Source: a virus
IMG/VR virus record: IMGVR_UViG_3300005511_000096
Span: 1 to 21,122 of that record
DNA length: 21,122 nucleotides
Reading direction: 5' to 3' (one strand)
Part shown: one piece after another, positions 1 through 9,100 of the stretch
Layout: each line of letters begins with the position of its first letter
Position numbering within the stretch: the first letter of the stretch is position 1
The notes under the pieces: generated by a model
What the model was told of the DNA's origin: nothing
Databases searched by the model: none
Seen by the model: only the letters and a program-made list of their open reading frames with translations
Made by a program: the position numbers and the translations under genes

Positions 1-1
1 C

Positions 2-499
2 GGCGCATCTGCACCGGTGTTTACGTCGCCGACAGACGTCACAACGCTTTCGCTGGCCGCGACCGAGGCAACGATCCGCCTGGGCTCCACCGACGTCGTC
101 GACATTACCTCGTTCGACATCGCCTTCGACCTGCAGCCGAATGCGCCGAGCACGATCAGCCCCGGCGGCCTGGCTCCCGATGTCTTCACGGGTATCTTCC
201 AGACGTCCATGAACCTGACGATGCTGCGCAAGGACCTCCAGGCGCTCGCCGATTTCAGTTCCGAGGCGCAGTTCTCGCTGCACGTCCTCGGGCAAGAGAA
301 CACGGCGGCCCCGGCTGCCTTCTTCTCCGTGTTCGTGCCGAATTTTACGCTGGGCAGCGTGGCGAAATCAGCCCTCAGTAAGGCGGGCGGCGCCCGTACC
401 GTCACGATCGGGGTTCCTGCCGAGCTCGTCGGCAAGGATACACGCGGTGGCGCCTATGACGCCACTATGGTGAAACTGCAGGTCAGCAACGCGACCTGA
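2..499 (+). CDS. Phage tail tube (major tail) protein, 5' partial
   Basis: The reading frame is open from the first bases of the window, so the N-terminus is probably missing; the first in-window start is a GTG at 17 without a convincing ribosome binding site. The visible 160 residues are rich in beta-type alternation, with a Ser-Pro-Gly-Gly pattern followed by a Phe-x-Gly segment and an 'NLTMLRKDLQ' stretch, the style of siphoviral tail tube subunits. Position supports this: it lies two genes before the tail chaperones and upstream of the tape measure, as in lambda and HK97. The product would polymerise into the non-contractile tail tube. The assignment rests on general resemblance and gene order, not on a diagnostic motif. 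Confidence 0.65.
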   Translation, partial: GASAPVFTSPTDVTTLSLAATEATIRLGSTDVVDITSFDIAFDLQPNAPSTISPGGLAPDVFTGIFQTSMNLTMLRKDLQALADFSSEAQFSLHVLGQENTAAPAAFFSVFVPNFTLGSVAKSALSKAGGARTVTIGVPAELVGKDTRGGAYDATMVKLQVSNAT

Positions 500-519
500 A
501 ACTCCAGAAGGAGATCCAG

Positions 520-843
520 ATGGAAGCACTTGAAAAGGCCGTGCGTGATGCCGCCGAAACGCTCCAGCAGGCAGTCGATAAGGCAGTTGCGGCCGGCTAT
601 GTGATTGTCTTTCCGCAGGCGGCAGGCCTGCCCATCACGGCGCTCGCGATCAGCGAGACGGCGAAGAGGGCGAAGGTGACGAATCTAGACGGGTCACCAC
701 TTCCGATCGGCCCGGATGGGGTCATACAGGGAGAATCCCTGCTTTTGACGGACGAGGAGCGTGCAGCGCTGCCGCCCCTCGATCAGTCATCATCCAATGA
801 CCCTGCCACCTTCGTGAGCGGCGAAGCTAGGAAATCGAAATAG
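520..843 (+). CDS. Small phage protein of unknown function
   Basis: A 107-residue protein starting at an ATG preceded by a very strong AGAAGGAG ribosome binding site (about 7 bases away), 20 bases after the tail tube gene. The first 30 residues are an Ala/Glu-rich amphipathic helix. A short Gly/Pro-rich middle ('DGSPLPIGPDGVIQG') and a polar C-terminus follow. I do not recognise a family. Location between the tail tube and tail chaperone genes suggests a tail assembly or structural accessory. No membrane segment, signal peptide or cysteine pair is visible. Confidence 0.7.
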   Translation: MEALEKAVRDAAETLQQAVDKAVAAGYVIVFPQAAGLPITALAISETAKRAKVTNLDGSPLPIGPDGVIQGESLLLTDEERAALPPLDQSSSNDPATFVSGEARKSK

Positions 844-942
844 CAGGATCGGCGCCGAGAAGCCGATTAAAAATTGCGCGCAATGCGGAGGGGCGTTTCT
901 CGGCGCCCCTCCGCTCTCCTTCCCGAGAAAAGGACAGATACA

Positions 943-1371
943 ATGGACAATGCAGTTGAACTCGACGGCTTTCTGCCCACGGATGTCGCCGTCATCGAAA
1001 TCGAGCGGAACGGCACGCCGACCGGCTGGAAAGTCACTCTGGCCGGCCCCTCGCATGAAAAGTCGATCGCGTGGAGCGACGCGGCAGCCCGCAAGGGCCT
1101 GCTCAAGCAGAAGCAAATCGAGAGCGCCCAGGTCAACGGTAAGAAGTACAAGCCGGACGAGATCTCACCCGAAGAGGCACGGCGCGACAACGTCGCGTGG
1201 GTCGTCGCGCGGATCGTGGACTGGACGCCCATCAAGATCGGCGGCGTTCTCTATGACGTCTCGAAGGCCAGTGAACTTCTGATCAAGCCGGAGATGGGCT
1301 GGGCCTATTCGCAGATCGTCGATTGGCTGGTGGAAGACAAGGCTTTTACACCGCGCTCTGCGACGAGCTGA
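943..1371 (+). CDS. Tail assembly chaperone, first frame (lambda G-like)
   Basis: A 142-residue protein. I chose the ATG at 943 over an in-frame ATG at 874 because it has an AAAGGA ribosome binding site at normal spacing, and the 874-942 translation is Arg-rich and unlike a structured N-terminus. The protein is small and charged, with no catalytic motif. Its position between tail tube and tape measure and its overlap with a second, -1 frame ORF match the G/GT chaperone arrangement of lambda-like phages, in which the short form and a frameshifted long form hold the tape measure during tail assembly. The family call comes from gene order and overlap; the residues alone would not prove it. Confidence 0.6.
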   Translation: MDNAVELDGFLPTDVAVIEIERNGTPTGWKVTLAGPSHEKSIAWSDAAARKGLLKQKQIESAQVNGKKYKPDEISPEEARRDNVAWVVARIVDWTPIKIGGVLYDVSKASELLIKPEMGWAYSQIVDWLVEDKAFTPRSATS

Positions 1372-1733
1372 TCGCTTTCGCCGAGCGCCGCTTTGCGCTG
1401 AACATCGTCGGCAAGGACGGGGTGACGCATTTTGACCGGGTGAAAGCTCTGTTGAAGCGGACCCGGAATCCGGAGAAAAGGGCGAAGTTGGAGGCGGAAA
1501 TAAAGCTTCCGTCCTTTCCCCAACCTCTCGCCTATCTCTGGACAGCTTATCATCGCATCCGCCGCCGCAAGGGCGTCGGATTTGCCGGCCCCGAACCGAT
1601 CGGATGGTCGGATATTGAAGCCTTTAACCGCATGACGCGCATGCGGCTCGCCCCATGGGAAGTCGAGGTGATTGAAACCCTCGACAATCTCTACCTCGAT
1701 GCCAAGGAAACGGATCTAGACGACGATGGCTGA
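1323..1733 (+). CDS. Tail assembly chaperone, second frame (T-like, possibly made by -1 frameshift)
   Basis: The frame is open from 1275; the only start near the overlap is a TTG at 1323 with no ribosome binding site, so independent initiation is doubtful. The C-terminal half carries a 'GWSDIEAF' segment, then Arg-Met-Arg-Leu-x-Pro-Trp-Glu, then Leu-Asp-Asn-Leu-Tyr-Leu. This is the Trp-x-x-Ile ... Trp-Glu ... Leu-Asp-x-x-Tyr-Leu pattern of chaperone-type proteins encoded just before tape measures in Mu-like and siphoviral phages. It overlaps the preceding gene by 49 bases in the -1 frame and overlaps the tape measure start by 8 bases. The most likely product is a fusion with the preceding ORF. 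The alternative is a separate protein from the weak TTG. Confidence 0.65.
   Translation: MAGGRQGFYTALCDELIAFAERRFALNIVGKDGVTHFDRVKALLKRTRNPEKRAKLEAEIKLPSFPQPLAYLWTAYHRIRRRKGVGFAGPEPIGWSDIEAFNRMTRMRLAPWEVEVIETLDNLYLDAKETDLDDDG
1342..1348 (+). promoter_or_regulatory. Candidate -1 ribosomal slip site
   Basis: In the overlap of the two chaperone frames, the zero-frame codons GCT-TTT-ACA form GCTTTTA. The TTT codon at 1345-1347 can re-pair fully one base back on TTT at 1344-1346, which would move the ribosome into the frame ending at 1733. It is not a perfect X-XXY-YYZ heptamer, because the GCT codon would re-pair poorly on GGC. I saw no clear stimulatory stem just downstream. It is the best slip candidate seen in the shared open window 1275-1371. 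Confidence 0.35.
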
Positions 1734-4700
1734 TCAACGCGATCGCAAGATTGTCGAGCTTGTTATCGATGCCTCTGGCGTCGAGGCTGGCGAGCGCCGT
1801 GTGGCTCTCGCTTATGATCACCTCGGCGAGCGTGCCGCGGCTGCGCAGGCGAAGGCGACTGCTGCTATCCAGCAGTCAATGCGCATCTATGAAAACCAGC
1901 TGCCGCAGTCGATCGAGCGGACGGCTGCGGCTTATGACCGGCTCCGATCGAAGACTGATCCGGTTCTTGCTGCGCAGCTGAAGCTCGAATCCGAAATGAC
2001 GCGGTCCCTGCAGGTGATCAACCGCGCCGTCCTTCAGGGCGTTACGACCCAGCAGGAGGCTGAGCAGCAGGTTCTTCGTCTGCGTAACCAGCAGGTCGAG
2101 CAACTGGACAAGGTTCGTCTTGCGCATGAGCGACTGAACGAAGAGCAGAAAAAGGGCGCAAACGACAACTCTGCGCAGGGTCGCCGCCAGATCCTGGGCT
2201 ACCAGGCCTTCGACATAAGTCAAGGTATCGCATCAGGCACGCCGCTCAGCATAATTGCAGCGCAGCAAGGCCCGCAGATTGCCCAGCTATATGCGGGTCA
2301 AGGAGGCGTTAAAGCCGCTCTCAGCGATGTGGCCTCTGTCGCGACGATAGCCGTATCCAGCATCGGCGCACTGCCGCTTGCATTGGGTGCCGCCGGCGCA
2401 GCGGCGATCATGTACGCCAAGAGCAGCGAAACATCGCTGAAGAATGCCGACCAGCTGCTGCAACAGCATCAGGCCAACGTGAAAGCCCTGGCTGAAGCCT
2501 ATGGTGTGGCAGAACGCAGCGCGCGGTCCTATTCGAATGCGGACCGGGCTGTTTCGCGGGCATCGACGATTGGTAGCCTCGCCGAGCAGCAGAAGCTGCA
2601 GGTGCAGGCGGCGCGCGAGCTGCGCGAACAGTTCGGCACCATGCAGACCCCTGGCAAAGGCGGGCAGGCGTTCTTCAATCTCTCCCAAGATTACAAGCCG
2701 TTTGAGGACGCCTTCCGCGGGCTCGACAGCGGCATCCGCAGCGGGCGGATCGAGGGGGAGAAGTTCATTGATACGATCTCGGAAATCTCGAAGGTTAACC
2801 CTCAGTACGAGGAGTTTGGAAACAAAATCCTCAAGGCTGCCCAGCAGTTTCTGCAGATCAATACGGAGATCACAAAAACCAAGGATCTTCTGACGCAGAT
2901 CGGCACCTTGCCGCCGCTAGATCCGTTGGGCGTCTTCAGTCCCATTCGCGATGCACAGGCTCAGGCCGACCGGACGCCATCGCTCTTTCAGCAGCAGCAG
3001 AACCGCCTCGCGGCCATCAGGCAGGAGGCTGCTGCGCGCTCTCCAGCCGAGCGCGAGGCTGCGGCGCGCGCCTCCGCGGCTGCGCAGTTCAACGAGAGGG
3101 AAAGCACGACGGATCGCGACTACAGGATCGATCTCGCGGGCATACAAGCAAGAATTGCCGCCGAACATCAACTGCTGGAGGCGCAGCGCGATCGTGCGCA
3201 GAACATGCAGCGAATGGTGCAGGACCAGCAGACGGAAATCGACCTGATTGGCAAGACCGGCGGCGAAGTTGTCGCGCTGCGCAAGGAATATGAGCTGACT
3301 TCGGCGTTGCGTATCGAGGCGGCAAAAAATGGCGTCGACGTCGACCAATCCGAACTGGAGTTGATCCGCCAGAAGGCGCAGGAACTTGGCAAGCTGACCG
3401 ACGCCTATAACCGTGCCAAGCTGGCAAATGATCTGCAGTTCGAGCGCGAGCAAATCTTCCGTTCGTCTGAAGATCAGCAGATCGCCTCACGTCAGCGCGG
3501 AGCCGGCTTGCCGGTCGACCTGATGTCGCAGGAAGCGCAGGTGATGCGTGACAACATGCGGATTCAGGAACTGCGCGATGGCGTGCGCGGCTTCTTCACC
3601 GATTTCCGCGACGGATTGATGCAAGGTGACAGCATCGGCGAGGCGCTCGGTAATGCGATCCTGAACGCGCTCAACAATGTTCTAGCGAAGGTGACGGACC
3701 GGCTGTTCGAGCAGTTCGTCAATGCGATCGTTGGTACGGGGTCGAGCGGCGGACTGCTCGGCAGCCTGGGCATCGGTAAAATTGCAGCCAACGACAATTT
3801 CTCGGCCAATACAACGCTTGGAAAGCTTCTCGGTGCCGTAAACGACAACGTCGGGACGGCTCCGGTGACGCCCGTCACGCGCGCTCCTCTCGGCGATGTG
3901 GCCAGTTACATCGCGCAGGCGGCGACGCAGCGCGGGATCGACCCGAGCATCGCACTCGCTGTTGCTCGCTCTGAAGGTGGGCTGAGCAGTTGGAACCTGC
4001 AGTCCAACTATGTGAAGAACGGGGTGCGGGAAGCATCTTTTGGACCATTCCAGCTCTATAAGGGCGGCGGCCTTGGGAATGCCTTCATGTCGAAGACTGG
4101 ACTTGATCCGGCCATCGCCGCCAATGGTCCTGCCGGTATCGATTTCGCGCTCGACTATGCCTCCAAAAACGGCTGGGGCGCATGGTATGGGGCAGGCAAG
4201 GCTGGGATCAGCAAGTGGCAGGGGATCGGTGCTAACCAGAACATGGAAAGCGCCGCCGATGCGGTCAACAAGCTGAGCTCTTCTGCCGGCGTTGCCACCA
4301 AAGGTCTCGATGGCTTGGGTGGTGGACTCAGCAACATGGCGCCGGCCGTCAACACTGCTGCGCAGGGGTTGACCAATCTAGGTGGCGGCCTCGGCCAATT
4401 CTCCCAGCAGCTGGTGGCGGCGGCGAACGGCGCCAACAGTCCATCGAGCTTCCTTGGTAGCCTTGGTAGCCTATTCGGAGGCATTTCGCCGACGAGCTCG
4501 ATGTGGGCGCCGAATACGACGCTTGGCAGCTTCCTCATTCGCGGCTTTGCCGAAGGCACTGACTTCGCGCCTGGCGGCGTTGCAATGGTCGGGGAGCGCG
4601 GCCGTGAGCTGGTGAACCTGCCGCGCGGCTCGAAGGTGGTGCCGAATCAAAAAACCGAAGCATTGCTTTCCGGCGCCAGGAGCGCGGCGAATGTGAATGT

Positions 4701-4887
4701 GAATTTCAACGTGGTCAACAACAACGGGTCGAGCGTGAAAGCACAGCGGCGCGATACGAATGACGGGCTGCAGTTCGATGTCATTATCGACGAGGCCGTC
4801 GCCTCGAATCTGAGCACACCTGGAACGCGCTCGCGCCGTGCCGTGAAGTCGCAATTCGGTCTTTCGGAAGGCCTCGCACGTCGATGA
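1726..4887 (+). CDS. Tail length tape measure protein with internal lysozyme-like domain
   Basis: At 1053 residues this is the second-longest gene here and sits where tape measures sit. The N-terminal 180 residues are Ala/Gln/Arg-rich helix, followed by the segment 'FDISQGIASGTPLSIIAAQQ', characteristic of prophage tape measure proteins (TMP_2 type). A hydrophobic stretch lies near residues 202-229. Long coiled-coil-like helix covers about 290-630. Around residues 720-815 is a lytic-transglycosylase/lysozyme-like domain with Ser-Glu750-Gly-Gly and Ser-Phe-Gly-Pro-Phe-Gln776. The end has the usual Gly-Glu-Arg-Gly-x-Glu-x-Val-x-Leu-Pro-Arg-Gly-Ser pattern. It sets tail length, and the lysozyme-like part may help cell-wall passage of DNA. 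Its start overlaps the chaperone frame and its stop overlaps the next gene (ATGA). Confidence 0.93.
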   Translation: MADQRDRKIVELVIDASGVEAGERRVALAYDHLGERAAAAQAKATAAIQQSMRIYENQLPQSIERTAAAYDRLRSKTDPVLAAQLKLESEMTRSLQVINRAVLQGVTTQQEAEQQVLRLRNQQVEQLDKVRLAHERLNEEQKKGANDNSAQGRRQILGYQAFDISQGIASGTPLSIIAAQQGPQIAQLYAGQGGVKAALSDVASVATIAVSSIGALPLALGAAGAAAIMYAKSSETSLKNADQLLQQHQANVKALAEAYGVAERSARSYSNADRAVSRASTIGSLAEQQKLQVQAARELREQFGTMQTPGKGGQAFFNLSQDYKPFEDAFRGLDSGIRSGRIEGEKFIDTISEISKVNPQYEEFGNKILKAAQQFLQINTEITKTKDLLTQIGTLPPLDPLGVFSPIRDAQAQADRTPSLFQQQQNRLAAIRQEAAARSPAEREAAARASAAAQFNERESTTDRDYRIDLAGIQARIAAEHQLLEAQRDRAQNMQRMVQDQQTEIDLIGKTGGEVVALRKEYELTSALRIEAAKNGVDVDQSELELIRQKAQELGKLTDAYNRAKLANDLQFEREQIFRSSEDQQIASRQRGAGLPVDLMSQEAQVMRDNMRIQELRDGVRGFFTDFRDGLMQGDSIGEALGNAILNALNNVLAKVTDRLFEQFVNAIVGTGSSGGLLGSLGIGKIAANDNFSANTTLGKLLGAVNDNVGTAPVTPVTRAPLGDVASYIAQAATQRGIDPSIALAVARSEGGLSSWNLQSNYVKNGVREASFGPFQLYKGGGLGNAFMSKTGLDPAIAANGPAGIDFALDYASKNGWGAWYGAGKAGISKWQGIGANQNMESAADAVNKLSSSAGVATKGLDGLGGGLSNMAPAVNTAAQGLTNLGGGLGQFSQQLVAAANGANSPSSFLGSLGSLFGGISPTSSMWAPNTTLGSFLIRGFAEGTDFAPGGVAMVGERGRELVNLPRGSKVVPNQKTEALLSGARSAANVNVNFNVVNNNGSSVKAQRRDTNDGLQFDVIIDEAVASNLSTPGTRSRRAVKSQFGLSEGLARR

Positions 4888-5237
4888 CAGTCCCTTCTTG
4901 GCCCGCGGGCCTGCCACAAGAATTCCTGCAGGATGGTTACGCCGAAGAGGGTGCGGACAACCTGCTCGCTTCTAATGTCTCTGTCGGGCCTGCCAAGGTG
5001 CGCCGGCGCACGACCGCGAATGTGCGGCCGATCACGGGGAGCATGATGATGATCGAGGCGCAATACCAGGCGTTCATCGACTTCGTGATCGACGACATCA
5101 AGGACCGCGCGCGCGCCTTCACTTTCCCTGATCCGCATGGCGGTTCTCCGTTGCTGGTAAGAATGCGCCAGCCGGCGTCCGTCTCGTCAGTCGGGATCGA
5201 CTGGCGCGTTCAAATCGCCCTCGAGGTGCTGCCATGA
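4884..5237 (+). CDS. Minor tail protein, lambda M-like
   Basis: A 117-residue protein whose start overlaps the tape measure stop (ATGA), implying translational coupling. The sequence begins 'PSWPAGLPQEFLQDGY', then has a beta-rich middle ending in Phe-Thr-Phe-Pro-Asp-Pro-His-Gly-Gly and a conserved-looking final strand. This resembles short siphoviral proteins encoded directly after the tape measure, the position of lambda gpM. It would be part of the distal tail or tail-tip complex. The length (lambda M is about 109 residues) and position agree. The homology call comes from order and overall form. Confidence 0.7.
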   Translation: MTVPSWPAGLPQEFLQDGYAEEGADNLLASNVSVGPAKVRRRTTANVRPITGSMMMIEAQYQAFIDFVIDDIKDRARAFTFPDPHGGSPLLVRMRQPASVSSVGIDWRVQIALEVLP

Positions 5238-5737
5238 GCCGGGATGTAAGCGATAGGTTCCGTGAGGTCGTCTATGCGCAGGAAACGGACGAGGTCGTTA
5301 TTTGTCTCCTTACTGTGACGCATGAGGACCTCGGCACGCCGATCTACCTGTCGAGTGATCCAACCGCGCGGCTTTCCGACGATCCGCTCATCTATGGGAC
5401 GAACAGCCGAGGCAACGAATACCTCTTCCTGCCATTCGAGTTCACCCTGCCAGACGACGATAGCGATAGCCCGCCGCGTGTCCAACTTAGCATGGACAAC
5501 ACGGACCGGTCCCTGGTTACGATTCTGCGAAGCATTGCGACGCCGGCGGACATCAAGGTCGAACTCGTCCTGGCCAGTGATTTAAACACGGTCGAGATCC
5601 AGCTGCCGGCGCTTCAGCTTTCGGATGTCACCATGGACGATGGCAGGATCTCCGCCACGCTGGTGGCAGATGCGCTCATTAATGAGCCGCACCCGGCGCA
5701 GCTTTTCACGCCCGGCAGCTTCCCCGGCTTGTTCTGA
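5234..5737 (+). CDS. DUF1833 tail-tip protein (lambda L position)
   Basis: 167 residues, coupled to the preceding gene by an ATGA overlap. Features of the DUF1833 family are visible: 'VYAQETDEVVICLLTVTHE' near the start, 'LPFEFTLPDDDSDSPPR' in the middle followed by an Asp-Asn-x-Asp-Arg-Ser motif, and the terminal 'LINEPHPAQLFTPGSFPGLF'. Family members occur in Mu-like and siphoviral tail-tip clusters just before an NlpC/P60 gene, as here. The likely role is a structural hub protein of the tail tip. No catalytic residues are evident. Among the tail genes this is one of the safest family calls. Confidence 0.85.
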   Translation: MSRDVSDRFREVVYAQETDEVVICLLTVTHEDLGTPIYLSSDPTARLSDDPLIYGTNSRGNEYLFLPFEFTLPDDDSDSPPRVQLSMDNTDRSLVTILRSIATPADIKVELVLASDLNTVEIQLPALQLSDVTMDDGRISATLVADALINEPHPAQLFTPGSFPGLF

Positions 5738-5739
5738 CA

Positions 5740-6144
5740 ATGTCGAAAACGGCGAGCGACTTTGTCGGGATTCCATATGTGGCTCACGGACGCGAATACG
5801 CCGGCGCGGACTGCTGGGGCATCCTGTTTCTCTTCTATCGAGATATGCTCGGCACTCCGGTGCCGGCATATTCCGCCGAGATGGACGCCAGGGAGTTCCG
5901 GCACAGGGATATCGGCCCGTTGATCGCCGAGGAACGCGAGAAAAACTGGCGGCAGGTGGACACACCTGTTTTCGGCGACTGCGTGCTGATGCGGGCAGGG
6001 CGGCACGACAGCCATGTGGGCGTCTTTCTCGGTCAAGGCCGGATGCTTCACAGCGAAGGGCCGGATGATCCGTCCGTCATCCAGCGCATCGGCGACATGC
6101 GCTGGCGAAGTCGAATTTCCGGGTTCTACCGGCTCAATCAATAG
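5740..6144 (+). CDS. NlpC/P60 tail-associated peptidoglycan hydrolase (lambda K-like)
   Basis: 134 residues, starting two bases after the preceding stop. The NlpC/P60 cysteine peptidase triad is visible: Cys25 in Ala-Asp-Cys-Trp-Gly, His92 in Ser-His-Val-Gly-Val-Phe-Leu-Gly and His104 in Met-Leu-His-Ser. Such enzymes cleave peptide stems in peptidoglycan. In tails the domain corresponds to the C-terminal part of lambda gpK and acts at the tip during entry or assembly. The N-terminal Mov34/JAB-like half of lambda gpK is absent, as in many rhizobial and Mu-like phages with stand-alone NlpC genes. Confidence 0.9.
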   Translation: MSKTASDFVGIPYVAHGREYAGADCWGILFLFYRDMLGTPVPAYSAEMDAREFRHRDIGPLIAEEREKNWRQVDTPVFGDCVLMRAGRHDSHVGVFLGQGRMLHSEGPDDPSVIQRIGDMRWRSRISGFYRLNQ

Positions 6145-6153
6145 GGCAGATCA

Positions 6154-9100
6154 ATGCAACTAGTATCGGCGCCGGCGCCGGTTGAGATCTTCGCGCCGGG
6201 CGAAGGCGTAGACGTTTATCTGCGTCGCTCGCCACTGCGCCAGCATCGCGAGCACATACGCGTGCCAGCCTGCCTTTCTGTCGCCGAGATCTTAGACTTT
6301 TGCGAAGTCGAGCCGTCGAGGCTGTACATCACGATCAACGGCCACTCGATCAACCGGGCAAACTGGCCGCGTGTGCGTGTCAAGGCTGGTGCCTCTGTCG
6401 CGATCGTGAGGGTGCCCGGCAAGGGGATGCTTAAGAGCATTCTTGGCGCCATTGTGTCGATAGCCGCGGCGATCTTTGCACCATACCTTCTCGGCGTGCT
6501 CGCGCCAGCCTTGGTCGGCACAGCTGCCGGCGCTGCGGTAACCGGTTTAATCGGTGCCGGTCTGACTGTCGCTGGCTCATTGGTGGTCAATGCTCTTTTC
6601 CCGGTTGCCAAGCCAAAACAGCAAGCGGCCGACAACACCAAGACGCTCTATTCCATTGGTGGCGCGCAAAACGAAAATTTGCAGTATGGCGCGGTGCCAG
6701 AAATCTTCGGCATCCACCGCATCTCGCCGCCAAAGGCAGCAGGCGACTACACCGAGATCGTGGGTAACGACCAGTACCTGCGGCAGCTTTTCTGTGTTGG
6801 CTATGGCCCGATCGACATAAGCGACCTCAAAATCGCTGAGACGCCGATCAGCACGTTCGAAGAAGCCTCCTATGAGATCATCACGAATCACCTGACGCAG
6901 TCTCCGACGCTTTACACCAAGCCGGTGTACGAGGAGAGCGTTTCCGTCCTGCTCGACAATCCCAGTGGATGGATTCAGCGCACGACAGCCGACAATATTG
7001 ACGAAATATCCGTCGACGTCAGCTTTCCAAACGGAGTCTATCGATACAGGAAGAAAGACGGCAATCGCGTCAACTACAACGTCAACATTGAGGTGCAGTA
7101 CGCCCCGGCGGGGACTGGTTCGTGGGTGTCAATGGGGCAGATTTCCGTATTGGCGGCCTCCGCGCAAGCGGTTAGGCAGTCGCGCTCCGTAGCGGTGGCG
7201 CGTGGCCAGTATGATGTGCGCCTTTGGAAATCATCGCCAGATTACGTTGGTGGCGATACCGTTTCTGAAACGGCCTATTGGACAGCTGTTCGTGGCCGCC
7301 GCAATGAGCCGGTTATCAGCTTCAGTAAGCCGCTGACACTGATCGCCTTGAGGATCAAGGCCACCAACGAGCTCAACGGGACGATCAGCCAGCTTAACTG
7401 CATCGTCAGCCCGCGTATCAGGTCATGGAATGGCGCCACATGGGTGTTCAACCAGACCACACGCAACCCAGCCGATCACTTCAGGCAGGTTCTGCAAGGT
7501 AACGCAAACGCTCGTCCTGTTGCGGATGCATCCATTGACCTGGAGAGCATTCAGGATTGGCACGCATACTGCGCGACGCAGGGCTTCACGTTCGATCTGG
7601 TGGCGGCCGATCAAGTGTCGGTCTACGACCGACTTACGCAAATCGCCGCAGCGGGTCGAGCTTCCGTTTCATTCCGGGATGGCAAGTGGGGTATTGTTTG
7701 GGATGTCGCGGGGTCCGACATTGTACAGCATTTCACGCCGCGCAATTCGTCCGGGTTCTCTTCGACAAGGGCATACGCGGATATGCCACACGGCTTCCGC
7801 GTGAACTTCATCAATCGGGACAACAACTATCTCAATGATGAGCGGGTTGTTTATGACGATGGATACACAGCAGCTAATGCGACCAAGTTTGAAGGGCTCG
7901 ATTTCCCTGGCGTTACGGACACCAAACTGATCTGGCGTCACGGACGTTATCAGATCGCGCAACTTCGCCTTCAGCGAGAATCTTATTCGCTGATGACCGA
8001 CTTCGAGCATCTGGTTTGCACCAGAGGCGATCGCGTCCGCGTCAATCATGACGTTGTGTTGTGGGGCCTCGGAGCGGCGCGCGTCAAGGCGGTCTCTGCG
8101 GGCGGCGTCACGCTCGACGATACGTTCTCGATGGAGAGCGGCAAGACATACTCGATGCGGTTCAGGCTGACTGACGGAACGTCACTGGTTCGCACCGTGG
8201 TAGGTGTCGATGGTGAATTCACCAACTTCACCTTCTCCGACACGGGCGCGTTGCCTGGGGTTGGGGATCTGGTGCAGTTCGGCGAGAATGGCACGGAGAG
8301 TGTCGTTCTTCGCGTCAAGAGCATCATGCCTCAATCTGACCTGTCGGCAAAACTGGAACTCGTCGATGATGCTCCGGCGATCTTGACGGCTGACACCGGG
8401 ACCATCCCACCGTTCCAGACAGGCATTCCAGCCCTGGTGGACTATCGCTCATTGAAGCCGACTGGGCTTGCGTCGGTAGAGAGCATCTGGACCACCAATC
8501 CGCCAACTTCTGCTGTCCGCATCTCGTGGCAGGCACCCCAGGGTGGCAAGGTTACTAGCTACATAGTCCAGTACGCACCCAAGGGTTCCGGCCTTTGGTA
8601 TCCGATCAATCAGGTGACCGTTGCTTACGCCGATCTGGTAGATCTGCCAGCCGGGGCTTACGATGTCAGGGTGCGCGCTGTTTTTGCCAACGACCAGTTG
8701 TCGGGATGGCTGTACGGTGTTGTCAGCGCGATAATATTCGCGACCCCCCCTCCAGATGTAACTGGCTTCAAGATTGCGGTAACCGGTGACTCGGCAACCT
8801 TTCAGTGGGACCCGATTGCCGCAGAGACTGGCATCTCTCACTACGAGATCAGGTACTCGCCTGTTCCGTCGCCGCTGGTGACGTGGCAAACCGCGTCTCT
8901 GTTGCGGTCGCCAATTGTCGGACAGCAGGTGCAACTGCCGCCGTTGCGCGGCACGTACCTGATCAAGGCTGTTAGCTTTTCTGGGCTTCGGTCACCCAAC
9001 CCGACAATCATTGTCAACACGATTGACGGACTGACAAGCTTCAACGCGGTCGAGGATGCAAACGAAGTGGCGCCATTCCCTGGCGTCAAAGACGGAACCT

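Noticed and set aside
874-942. Longer N-terminus for the chaperone gene
   Set aside because: The extra 23 residues are Arg-rich and unstructured, while the ATG at 943 has a good ribosome binding site.
4452-4469. Tandem nine-base repeat (CCTTGGTAG twice) in the tape measure gene
   Set aside because: Gly-Ser-Leu repeats are ordinary in tape measure linkers and the repeat is only two copies.
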